From Cetobacterium somerae ATCC BAA-474 (GTDB taxonomy: Bacteria; Fusobacteriota; Fusobacteriia; Fusobacteriales; Fusobacteriaceae): a DNA stretch of 37,041 nt. This document shows positions 16,983 to 24,556 of the stretch, piece by piece (the first letter of the stretch is position 1; each line of letters begins with the position of its first letter). The translations under genes and the position numbers were made by a program. Below the pieces are notes generated by a model, which saw nothing but the letters and a program-made list of their open reading frames with translations, ran no database searches and was not told the DNA's origin. The stretch lies in the NCBI RefSeq assembly GCF_000479045.1, contig NZ_KI518213.1, positions 1 through 37,041 on the forward strand. The letters are read 5' to 3'.

Positions 16983-19715
16983 CTATTCTCCAAGAATAAA
17001 CTCTATATCTTTCTCAGTTAAAGTTTTTAAAGTCGCTCCCTCATCAGAAATTAAATTATCTAATAGCTGACTTTTACTTTCTTGTAATTTTAATATTTTT
17101 TCTTCGATTGTATCTTTTAATATTAGTTTGTAAGAGAATACTGTTCTATCTTGCCCTAGTCTATAAGCTCTATCTACAGCTTGATTCTCTACAGTTTTGT
17201 TCCACCAAGGATCATAAATAAATATAGTATCCGCTGCTGTTAAATTAAGTCCTACTCCACCAGTTTTTAATGTCATTACAAAAACTTTATATTTTTTATC
17301 TTTTTGGAATAAATTTACTAGACCTTGTCTATCTTTAGTTGCTCCTGTCATCTCTAAATACTTTATTCCTCTTTTTCTTAAATCAGATGTTATGCTTTCA
17401 ATACTTTTTATATAATTTGTAAATATAAGAACCTTATGTCCATTTTCTACTGCATCTTGAACATTATTTATAAGTACCTCTCTTTTACTAGAAAGTACAT
17501 TAGGATTTTTCATCTCTGGACAACTAGTTAATTGTCTCAGTTCATTTAAAGCTTGGAGTATATAAAACTGTGTTTTTCCTAATCCTTGAGTTTTTATTTG
17601 ACTATTTATCATGCCATAATAATATGCTCTTCTTTCTTCATATAATCTTTTTTGTTCTGGATTCATTCCTATAAATAGTGTCTTTTCAATTTTATCAGGA
17701 AGGTCTTTTAAAACTTCTTTTTTCACTCTTCTTAATATAAATGGATATATTTTCTTTTTTAGCTCCTCTATTGCTTCTTTATCATTTTCTTTCTGAATTG
17801 GGTTAGCATAGTGGTAATTAAACTCATCTAAAGTTCCAAACATCGATGGATTTAAAAATCTAAATAAAGAGTATAACTCTCCTAAATTATTTTCGATAGG
17901 AGTACCACTTAAGGCTAATCTGTATTTCGAATCTAATAACATAACTGCTTTTGTTGTTTGAGCATTTACATTTTTTATATTCTGAGACTCATCTAAAACT
18001 ATTAAATCAAATTTCATCTCTTTTAAATATTCAATATCATTTCTTACAGTACCATAAGTTGTTATAATTACTTCTACATTATTAAAAATTGTTTTATCTC
18101 TAAAGTTTCCATAATATATTCCACATTTTAAATCTGGGCTAAATTTTCTTATCTCACTTTCCCAGTTATATATCAAACTTTTAGGCATAATTATCAATGT
18201 TTTTCTTTTAGGAGTTAAATGTAAGCTTGTTATTAAAGTTATTGCTTGTAATGTTTTTCCAAGACCCATATCATCTGCTAAACATCCACCTAAACTATTA
18301 TCCATTAGATATCTTAACCACTTATAACCATACTCTTGATACTCTCTAAGAGTTGCATTTATTGATGGTGTTGGTGCATTGTAATTTTCTATTTGATTGA
18401 TACCTCTATAAAAACTTTTAGTCTTTTTAATTTCATTTGCCAATACTTTATCTTCAATTAAATCATCTATAATTGGTAAATCAAAGAAAGAAATTTTTAC
18501 ATTTGATTTTCCATTATCTTTAAATACTCTCTCTAATTTTTCCATATATTTTCTATTAATAAGTGCATTTGTTCCATCACTTAAAACAATATACGAGTCT
18601 TTTTTAAAGCTATTTAAAACGTCTACTATTGAGAACTTTTCTCCTTCAATCTCTAAATGAACATCACCTTCTAAAAAGTCTATTCCATGTTTAAAGTTTC
18701 CTACAACTTTTGGTTTTACAGCTTTTACACTATATTTTTTTAAGTTATCTGTTCCTACAACTTTATACTTACCTGCTAATTGTAGAAGCTCTTGTGTTAC
18801 AAATTCTCTAGCTAATTTTTCTTGTAAAATAATGAAGTTTCCATCTACATAAAAACTTGATTTTATTTTTAAGTTCTTTTGATGTTTTACAATATTTTTA
18901 ACAATCTCTTCCACTGTTTCATCTAAATAAGCTGCTTCGACCTTTGTTATTTCAACTCTTTTTAAATCATCTTTTATAACTAAAGCTCTATCTAGATTAT
19001 GCGCTTTTAAAAATTCATAATCAATTGTTGAAATTGATGCTCCTATTTTTAAATATAAACTGTTATCTTGAGATATTTTTTCTATTATTAATTCTTGAAC
19101 TGGTTTTAAATTACCATCCTCTACAACTTCATAGTCTAAACATTCAATTTCTATTCCACTACCAAAAGATGATGCTAATGTTAAATACTTTTCTAATTCT
19201 GGTTTTGAAAACTTAGACTCCATCTCTTTTAAAATATGTATAGTATCTTTTGGAAGATCTATCCAATAAAGTGTATCCTCACTTAAAACATAGTTATCTG
19301 AAACTATTCTAAAATCTTTTTCACCATTTAGAAGAAGTTTTCCTTCACATAAATCAAAATCATCTTCTACAAAATTAATTTTCAATACTATTTTATTTCC
19401 ACTCAAAACCCATTTAATTGGATTCATATCCCCTGTAACTACTTTTTTACTGCTTTTTAGATAATCTAAAATCTCTATATTTTCATCTATATATAGCTCA
19501 TTTTTTTCATTATCCCACCCAGAGAAAAAGCTATCTTCTTTTATCTCTTGAATTAAATCAATAATTTTCAAATCATTTTCATCACTAATCTCATATTCTG
19601 CTGTATTTTCTACTATATCCCCATTACTGTCTACTAAAGAAACATATGTTCCTACTTCGTCACAAGTTAAAGTAAAAAATAGTGACTCATTTATTTTTTT
19701 TAAATTAGATTCCAT
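16983..19715 (-). CDS. SNF2/RapA-family DEAD-like helicase with bacterial SNF2-associated N-terminal region
   Basis: Swi2/Snf2 ATPase expected to translocate on double-stranded nucleic acid or remodel protein-DNA complexes. The start chosen (910 residues) lies behind GAGGG; the longer frame to TTG 19781 would begin upstream of the promoter at 19753-19781. The N-terminal 400 residues include a segment like the bacterial SNF2-associated domain (GNFKHGIDFLEGDVHLEI and LSDGTNALINRKYM). The motor follows: motif I DDMGLGKT (about 478-485), motif II DESQ (about 575), SGTPIENN, and the second lobe ending in motif VI QAVDRAYRLGQ (about 850). All motor motifs look intact. No SWIM zinc finger is seen. 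The target is unknown; the downstream partner gene is 8 bases away. Confidence 0.88.
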   Translation of the reverse strand: MESNLKKINESLFFTLTCDEVGTYVSLVDSNGDIVENTAEYEISDENDLKIIDLIQEIKEDSFFSGWDNEKNELYIDENIEILDYLKSSKKVVTGDMNPIKWVLSGNKIVLKINFVEDDFDLCEGKLLLNGEKDFRIVSDNYVLSEDTLYWIDLPKDTIHILKEMESKFSKPELEKYLTLASSFGSGIEIECLDYEVVEDGNLKPVQELIIEKISQDNSLYLKIGASISTIDYEFLKAHNLDRALVIKDDLKRVEITKVEAAYLDETVEEIVKNIVKHQKNLKIKSSFYVDGNFIILQEKLAREFVTQELLQLAGKYKVVGTDNLKKYSVKAVKPKVVGNFKHGIDFLEGDVHLEIEGEKFSIVDVLNSFKKDSYIVLSDGTNALINRKYMEKLERVFKDNGKSNVKISFFDLPIIDDLIEDKVLANEIKKTKSFYRGINQIENYNAPTPSINATLREYQEYGYKWLRYLMDNSLGGCLADDMGLGKTLQAITLITSLHLTPKRKTLIIMPKSLIYNWESEIRKFSPDLKCGIYYGNFRDKTIFNNVEVIITTYGTVRNDIEYLKEMKFDLIVLDESQNIKNVNAQTTKAVMLLDSKYRLALSGTPIENNLGELYSLFRFLNPSMFGTLDEFNYHYANPIQKENDKEAIEELKKKIYPFILRRVKKEVLKDLPDKIEKTLFIGMNPEQKRLYEERRAYYYGMINSQIKTQGLGKTQFYILQALNELRQLTSCPEMKNPNVLSSKREVLINNVQDAVENGHKVLIFTNYIKSIESITSDLRKRGIKYLEMTGATKDRQGLVNLFQKDKKYKVFVMTLKTGGVGLNLTAADTIFIYDPWWNKTVENQAVDRAYRLGQDRTVFSYKLILKDTIEEKILKLQESKSQLLDNLISDEGATLKTLTEKDIEFILGE

Positions 19716-19752
19716 ACCCTTTTCCCTCATATATAAATTTTTTCTGAAATAT

Positions 19753-19781
19753 ATTATATCAAATTTTCTAAGGGTTAGCAA
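19753..19781 (-). promoter_or_regulatory. Promoter of the SNF2 helicase operon
   Basis: Minus-strand TTGCTA (19776-19781), 17 bases, TATAAT (19753-19758). Transcription would start near 19746, which rules out the TTG at 19781 as a start codon and supports ATG 19715. Confidence 0.8.
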
Positions 19782-19788
19782 GAAATTA

Positions 19789-19819
19789 AAAAAGGACTCT
19801 ATTAATTAGAGTCCTTTTA
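19789..19819 (-). terminator. Terminator after the DUF1858 gene
   Basis: Arms AAAAGGACTCTA (19790-19801) and TAGAGTCCTTTT (19807-19818) with a 5-base loop, followed on the minus strand by TTTAATTTC. It begins 9 bases after the stop codon. Confidence 0.85.
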
Positions 19820-19827
19820 CTTAATTA

Positions 19828-20034
19828 TTACTTAGCTTCTGATTCTTTTATTAAGATGTTCATCTCTTCGATTAATGCATCTGCGTCTAATCCGTGAGCA
19901 GCAATTCCTTCTCCTAAAGTTTCTCCAGCTGCTACCATACATCCTACACACCCTAATCCATGCTTTTTAAATACCATTGAAATTACTGGATGCTTTTGAA
20001 CTGCTTCTAAAATATTCATATCTTTAGTTACCAT
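19828..20034 (-). CDS. DUF1858 / hybrid-cluster-associated redox disulfide protein
   Basis: The 68-residue product matches the DUF1858 family: an N-terminal helix with MNILEAVQKHPVISMVFKKHG, then GLGCVGC with a redox-type Cys-x-x-Cys pair (about 29-32), then LGEGIAAHGLDADALI. Relatives are often found near hybrid-cluster (prismane) proteins in anaerobes; the exact biochemical role is not established. ATG with GGAGGAG upstream. It has its own consensus promoter and a terminator on its other side, so it is a single-gene unit probably expressed at a high level. Confidence 0.85.
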   Translation of the reverse strand: MVTKDMNILEAVQKHPVISMVFKKHGLGCVGCMVAAGETLGEGIAAHGLDADALIEEMNILIKESEAK

Positions 20035-20071
20035 TTTTACTCCTCCTACTTTTTCTTTATATTACTTTTTT

Positions 20072-20100
20072 ATTATATAAAACTTTACTTTTTTTGTCAA
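20072..20100 (-). promoter_or_regulatory. Consensus promoter of the DUF1858 gene
   Basis: Minus-strand TTGACA (20095-20100), 17 bases, TATAAT (20072-20077): a perfect sigma-70 promoter. The -35 box directly abuts the kdsD stop codon, with no terminator between, so the kdsD transcript may also read into this gene. Confidence 0.9.
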
Positions 20101-21057
20101 CTATTTTCCTATTACATTTAATAAGTCATGAATTCTAACAACTCCAACAATCTGTTTATCTGATAAAACAGGTAATACAGATATTTGACTCTCTCTATTC
20201 TCCATAAGATCTAAAGCATCTAACGCCATTATATTTTCAGTGGCATAAGTATAATTTCTAGTCATTATATCCTCAGCTTTTAAAGTAAAAAATTTATCCT
20301 TCATCTTTAGAGCTCTTCTAATATCCCCTTCTGTTATAATTCCTAAAAGTTCATCATTTTCAACAATACAAACTACTCCTAATCTTTTTTTAGTCATTGT
20401 CATTATTACTGTATCCATATCACTTGTTAATTGAGCTATTGGTAAATCCTTATGCATCACATCTCTTACTTTCATAAGTAATCTTCTTCCTAAGCTTCCT
20501 CCTGGATGATAAACAGCAAAATTTTCAGGCTTAAAGTTTCTTGCAGTTATTAATACTGTCGCTAATGCATCTCCCATAACTAAAGTACTTGTTGTAGAAG
20601 ACATCGGAGCTAAATTCAATGGACATCCCTCTTTTTCAACACCTATGTCCAATATAGCATCAGCTTCTTTTCCAAGTCTTGAATTAGAATTACCAGTCAT
20701 AGCTATTAATGTTGCACCAATTTTTTTTATTGATGGAATAATTGAAATCACTTCATCACTATTTCCACTATTAGATATTGCTATTACTATGTCATTTTTA
20801 TTTATCATTCCTAAGTCTCCATGAAGACCCTCTGCTGAATTCATAAAAACAGCTAACGTTCCTGTTGATGCTAGCGTTGCTGCTATTTTTTTCCCTATAA
20901 TCCCTGATTTTCCAATACCTGTTATTACAACTTTCCCTTTAGAGTTTAGTATTAAATTTACAACAATTTCTAACGAGTCTGATATTTTATCTTTTACTTT
21001 CTCTAGCTCACAAATCTCTTTATCAAATAAATCTTGTGCTATTTTTTTTATATCCAT
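20101..21057 (-). CDS. kdsD: D-arabinose-5-phosphate isomerase (KdsD/KpsF family)
   Basis: Interconverts ribulose 5-phosphate and arabinose 5-phosphate, the first committed step to Kdo of lipopolysaccharide. The 318 residues comprise a sugar-isomerase SIS domain (GIGKSGIIGKKIAATLAS, about 47-64; ISNSGNSDEV; LNLAPMSSTTSTLVMGDA) and a C-terminal pair of CBS domains from about residue 205. The length is typical. The ATG lies one base after the kdsA stop, with AGGAAG upstream, so product and consumer of arabinose 5-phosphate are coupled. A capsule-specific (KpsF) isozyme cannot be excluded, but the kdsA neighbour favours LPS. Confidence 0.93.
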   Translation of the reverse strand: MDIKKIAQDLFDKEICELEKVKDKISDSLEIVVNLILNSKGKVVITGIGKSGIIGKKIAATLASTGTLAVFMNSAEGLHGDLGMINKNDIVIAISNSGNSDEVISIIPSIKKIGATLIAMTGNSNSRLGKEADAILDIGVEKEGCPLNLAPMSSTTSTLVMGDALATVLITARNFKPENFAVYHPGGSLGRRLLMKVRDVMHKDLPIAQLTSDMDTVIMTMTKKRLGVVCIVENDELLGIITEGDIRRALKMKDKFFTLKAEDIMTRNYTYATENIMALDALDLMENRESQISVLPVLSDKQIVGVVRIHDLLNVIGK

Positions 21058-21058
21058 A

Positions 21059-21901
21059 CTATCTTCCTTTTACTAAATCATCTATTTTTACAGCTACTTT
21101 CAATATCTCCTCTAAATCTGATAAGAATAACATATTTGGACCATCTGATTTAGCATTTGTTGGATCTGGATGAACTTCTGCAAATATTGCATCTATACCA
21201 ATTGCTAATCCTGCTCTCATTAAAGGAAATACAAACTCTCTATCTCCTGATGTTGCAGTTCCTAATCCACCTGGCTTTTGAACTGCATGAGTCACATCAA
21301 ATACAACTGGATATCCAAACTTTCTCATCTCCCCAAACCCTCTCATGTCTACAACCATATTGTTATATCCAAAAGTTGATCCTCTCTCACAAAGCATTAT
21401 ATTTGGATTATTCATTTCTTCCATTTTTACAACTACATTTTTCATGTCCCAAGGAGCTAAAAATTGTCCTTTTTTAATATTTACTGGTAATCCTGTTTCT
21501 GCTGCTGCTATCAGTAAATCTGTTTGTCTACATAAAAATGCTGGAATTTGAATTATATCTACAACTTTAGCAACCTCTTTACATTGCCAAGCTTCGTGGA
21601 CATCTGTCACTACTGGTATATTAAATCTCTCTTTTACTTTTTTTAGTATCTCTAATCCTTTTTCAATTCCTGGTCCTCTATATGAATGTATAGAAGATCT
21701 ATTTGCTTTATCAAAAGATGCTTTAAATACATAGTTAATTCCTAATCTATCACAGATATCTTTTACTTTTTCAGCTACTTCCATAACTAACTCTTCTGAC
21801 TCTATTACACATGGACCAGCTATTAAAGTAAATCTATTGTCTCCACCAATTTCAAATTTATTCGCTATTTTAACTTTTTTTACTTCTTGAACTATTTTCA
21901 A
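21059..21901 (-). CDS. kdsA: 3-deoxy-8-phosphooctulonate (Kdo-8-P) synthase, Cys-containing class
   Basis: Condenses arabinose 5-phosphate with phosphoenolpyruvate to Kdo-8-phosphate in the cytoplasm. The 280-residue TIM barrel has FKASFDKANRSSIHSYRGPG, TDVHEAWQ, KKGQFLAPWDM and FDVTHAVQKPGG. At the position where the E. coli enzyme has an Asn (GMNVLES) this one has Cys31 (GPCVIES), the ligand of the metal-dependent class exemplified by Aquifex. The start is TTG, directly after the murE TAA, with GAGGTG seven bases upstream; there is no alternative in-frame ATG before the active site. Middle gene of murE-kdsA-kdsD. Confidence 0.95.
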   Translation of the reverse strand: MKIVQEVKKVKIANKFEIGGDNRFTLIAGPCVIESEELVMEVAEKVKDICDRLGINYVFKASFDKANRSSIHSYRGPGIEKGLEILKKVKERFNIPVVTDVHEAWQCKEVAKVVDIIQIPAFLCRQTDLLIAAAETGLPVNIKKGQFLAPWDMKNVVVKMEEMNNPNIMLCERGSTFGYNNMVVDMRGFGEMRKFGYPVVFDVTHAVQKPGGLGTATSGDREFVFPLMRAGLAIGIDAIFAEVHPDPTNAKSDGPNMLFLSDLEEILKVAVKIDDLVKGR

Positions 21902-23302
21902 TTATTTCACCTCTTCTAATTCTTTTATTGCTTCTATGGCAATCTCTCTATCGTCAAAGTGTATCTTTGTCGTTCCTAAAATTTGATAAGTTTCATGCCC
22001 TTTACCTGCTATCAGTATTATATCATCTTTTTCAGCTTTTAAAACTGCTTTTTTTATTGCTTCTTTCCTATCAATTTCCACTATATAATTTTTATTTTTA
22101 AATCCTTTTACTATATCATCTATTATTTTATTAGGATCTTCTGTTCTTGGATTATCCGAAGTTACAATTACTAAATCACTATATCTCTCACTAACCTCTG
22201 CCATTACAGGTCTTTTTATTCTATCTCTATCTCCACCACAGCCAAATACAGTTATTATTTTACCATTAGTTTTTAAATCAGTAACCCCTTGTAAAATATT
22301 TTCTAATGCATCTCCTGTATGAGCATAATCTACAACTACTTTAAACTCTTGTCCTGCTAAAACTGGTTCAAATCTACCAGGAGCCCCCTTTATTTCTCTC
22401 GCTCTTTCTTTTATTACATCTAGATTTATATTTAATATTTTTCCAACTCCAATTGCTGCTAATAAATTGTACATATTAAACTTTCCTAGCAATGTTGGAT
22501 TTATCTCTTTTATCAACTCAAGGTCTAAATCAGCTTTTTCTTTTAAAGAGTATGTCATTCCTCCAAACTCCTTATATATTCTTCTACCATATTTGTCATC
22601 TATATTGATTACACCATTTTTTGAATCTTTTAATTTTTCAAAAAGTATTTTTTTAGCATTAAAATAGTCTTCCATATCTTTATGATAATCTAAATGCTCT
22701 GGTGTTAAATTAGTAAAAACAGCTACATCAAAATCTAGCATATCTACTCTTCCACTTGTTAATCCATGAGAACTAACTTCCATCACCAAATATTCTAATC
22801 CTTTATCCACTGATTTTTTACACATTTTTATAATATCTAAAGACTCTGGAGTTGTATTGGGAGCTTCTATTATCTCATCTCCAATTTTATATTCTACAGT
22901 CCCTATTCTAGCAACCTTACTTTCTCCTAAAATTTGCTCTATTAAATAGGTTGTTGTTGTTTTTCCATTTGTTCCTGTTACACCAATTATTTTTAACTCT
23001 TTTTCTGGATTTTTATAAAAATTAGATGCAATTTTTCCTAATTTTCCTCTTAAATCTTCTACTAAAAAATATCCTATTCCATCTTTTAGTTCTGTTAATT
23101 TTTCTGATATAATTATTGCTGATGCTCCATTTTCAATAGCTTTATCGATAAATTTATGTCCATCTACTAAAGCTCCTTTTAACGCAATAAATATATCTCC
23201 TTGCTTTATCTTTCTCGAATCATACTCTAAGTTTCCATTATATATATCTTTTTCTGCAAATTTTAATATTTTATAATCTACACCTTTAAATAATCTCTCC
23301 AT
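21902..23302 (-). CDS. murE: UDP-N-acetylmuramyl-tripeptide synthetase MurE
   Basis: Adds the third residue, a diamino acid, to UDP-MurNAc-L-Ala-D-Glu in peptidoglycan synthesis. ATP-binding GTNGKTTT lies at about 110-117, with NLTPEHLDYH in the middle domain, and the C-terminal domain carries DNPRTEDP (about 384-391). DNPR is the motif of meso-diaminopimelate-type enzymes, whereas lysine-type enzymes differ here; fusobacteria can carry meso-lanthionine at this position, so the true substrate is open. ATG 23302 is six bases from GAGGG; the ATG at 23308 abuts it. First gene of murE-kdsA-kdsD, coupling wall and LPS precursor synthesis. Confidence 0.94.
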   Translation of the reverse strand: MERLFKGVDYKILKFAEKDIYNGNLEYDSRKIKQGDIFIALKGALVDGHKFIDKAIENGASAIIISEKLTELKDGIGYFLVEDLRGKLGKIASNFYKNPEKELKIIGVTGTNGKTTTTYLIEQILGESKVARIGTVEYKIGDEIIEAPNTTPESLDIIKMCKKSVDKGLEYLVMEVSSHGLTSGRVDMLDFDVAVFTNLTPEHLDYHKDMEDYFNAKKILFEKLKDSKNGVINIDDKYGRRIYKEFGGMTYSLKEKADLDLELIKEINPTLLGKFNMYNLLAAIGVGKILNINLDVIKERAREIKGAPGRFEPVLAGQEFKVVVDYAHTGDALENILQGVTDLKTNGKIITVFGCGGDRDRIKRPVMAEVSERYSDLVIVTSDNPRTEDPNKIIDDIVKGFKNKNYIVEIDRKEAIKKAVLKAEKDDIILIAGKGHETYQILGTTKIHFDDREIAIEAIKELEEVK

Positions 23303-23332
23303 ATTCATCCCTCGCTATATATTATTCAACTT

Positions 23333-23371
23333 ATTATAACACTTTTCAAAAAAAAACAATATATACTTAAA
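23333..23371 (-). promoter_or_regulatory. Promoter of the murE-kdsA-kdsD operon
   Basis: Minus-strand extended -10 TGTTATAAT with TATAAT at 23333-23338. The -35 is poor: TATTGT (17-base spacer) or TTGTTT (15-base spacer) in a T-rich stretch. Confidence 0.6.
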
Positions 23372-23373
23372 GT

Positions 23374-23404
23374 AAAAAACAGAGGAAAAAAATCCTCTGT
23401 TTTC
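23374..23404. terminator. Terminator after the FMN-binding-like gene
   Basis: Arms AAAACAGAGGA (23376-23386) and TCCTCTGTTTT (23393-23403) around a 6-base A loop; on the minus strand a T-rich tail follows. It lies 8 bases after the stop codon. Confidence 0.85.
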
Positions 23405-23411
23405 ATATCTA

Positions 23412-23804
23412 TTATTTAGCTGGAGTATAAACTCCTGAATTTAAAGCATTTTTTATTGCTGCTCTTACTTTTGTAGCTCTTACTGTAGCTCCTGCACTTT
23501 CAATATCTCCTGGAGCGTATAACGTCTCTATTCCTTCATTAACATTTTTTCCTGTTATAGCTTTTAATAAAGCCTCATATTGATCTTTATTTTTTGTTAA
23601 ATCTTTATTTTTTAAATAATTTTGCTCTTTATAGAATAGTGTTCTAAATTTTGGATTTTCAATCTTATCATCTTTTAAATCAAATTGAATTTCTACTTGA
23701 GTTTCTTGTCCTGAAACAAATACTCCTCTATAAGTTCCGTTTCTATATTCCGCTCCATAAGCTACCGCACCAATTATTGTTAATAACATTAAAAATTTTT
23801 TCAT
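23412..23804 (-). CDS. Secreted FMN-binding-domain-like protein
   Basis: The 130-residue product has a Sec signal peptide (MKKFLMLLTIIGAVAYGA, cleavage expected after YGA) without a lipobox Cys, then a single small domain. The C-terminal DIESAGATVRATKVRAAIKNAL matches the end of FMN_bind domains, where the flavin is attached to the Thr of an S/T-G-A-T motif; here the first position is Ala (AGAT). The GTYRGVF opening also fits. It probably acts in periplasmic electron transfer, with FMN added by an ApbE-type transferase encoded elsewhere; this is inference. GAGGAGGG precedes the ATG. It has its own promoter and terminator, so it is monocistronic. Confidence 0.75.
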   Translation of the reverse strand: MKKFLMLLTIIGAVAYGAEYRNGTYRGVFVSGQETQVEIQFDLKDDKIENPKFRTLFYKEQNYLKNKDLTKNKDQYEALLKAITGKNVNEGIETLYAPGDIESAGATVRATKVRAAIKNALNSGVYTPAK

Positions 23805-23831
23805 ATTCCCTCCTCAACCCGTTTTTAATCT

Positions 23832-23861
23832 ATTTTAAACTATTAAAGTATATTTTGTCAA
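23832..23861 (-). promoter_or_regulatory. Promoter of the FMN-binding-like gene
   Basis: Minus-strand TTGACA (23856-23861), 18 bases, TAAAAT (23832-23837), about 28 bases before the start codon. It sits in the short gap after ung. Confidence 0.8.
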
Positions 23862-23874
23862 TTAATTTTGATTA

Positions 23875-24543
23875 TCAAATAATATCCCATGTTATAGTTT
23901 TGTGACCTTTTTCTTTTAGTATACTATTTATAGTTTTAAAGTGACCACATCCAAAAAATCCTCTACTTGCTGATAATGGACTTGGATGAACGCCTTCAAG
24001 AATTATATGATTTGGATTTGTAATATATTTCTTTTTATCTTTAGCATTATTACCCCAAAGAACAAATATTACTTGCTCTTTTTTTTCATTAACTTTTTTT
24101 ATAACTTCATCTGTAAATGTAGTCCAACCTATTTTGCTATGAGAATTAGCTTCACCTTCCCTTACAGTTAAGCTAGCATTAAGAAGAAATATTCCTTGTT
24201 TAGCCCAACTTTCTAAACATCCACTATTAAAGGTTTCTCCCTCTCCTTCATTAACTATCTCTTTATATATATTTCTCAAAGATGGAGGTAATGAGACTCC
24301 TTTTTTTACTGAAAAGGCTAATCCATGAGCTTGTCCTGCACCATGGTATGGATCTTGTCCTAATATAACTATTTTTACATCTTTATAGGGTGTTAACTGA
24401 AAAGCTGTAAAAATCTCTTTATTTGGTGGATATACTGTTTTTTCTAAATACTCTTGTTTTAAAAAATCTTTCATTTTTACAAAATATTCTTTTTCAACTT
24501 CATCTTTTAATATTTCATCCCAGTCATTTCCTATTTTTAACAT
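23875..24543 (-). CDS. ung: Uracil-DNA glycosylase (family 1)
   Basis: Removes uracil from DNA. The 222 residues show the water-activating motif GQDPYHG (62-68, catalytic Asp64), AFSVKKGVSLPPSLRN, LLNASLTVREG, and the DNA-intercalating loop HPSPLS (186-191, His186) followed by ASRGFFGCGHF. The length and all active-site elements are normal for family 1. It starts 13 bases after the radical SAM gene and is last of the tdk operon. No hairpin terminator follows. Confidence 0.96.
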   Translation of the reverse strand: MLKIGNDWDEILKDEVEKEYFVKMKDFLKQEYLEKTVYPPNKEIFTAFQLTPYKDVKIVILGQDPYHGAGQAHGLAFSVKKGVSLPPSLRNIYKEIVNEGEGETFNSGCLESWAKQGIFLLNASLTVREGEANSHSKIGWTTFTDEVIKKVNEKKEQVIFVLWGNNAKDKKKYITNPNHIILEGVHPSPLSASRGFFGCGHFKTINSILKEKGHKTITWDII

Positions 24544-24556
24544 ATAAATCTCCCAA

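Noticed and set aside
16983..19781. Helicase start at TTG 19781 (longest frame)
   Set aside because: The -35/-10 boxes at 19753-19781 lie within that extension, so the message starts downstream of it; ATG 19715 has a ribosome-binding site.
23347..23361. Poly-T/poly-A tract near murE as phase-variable repeat
   Set aside because: Only nine identical bases, outside any coding region and in keeping with the AT-rich background; a spacing effect on the promoter is possible but unsupported.
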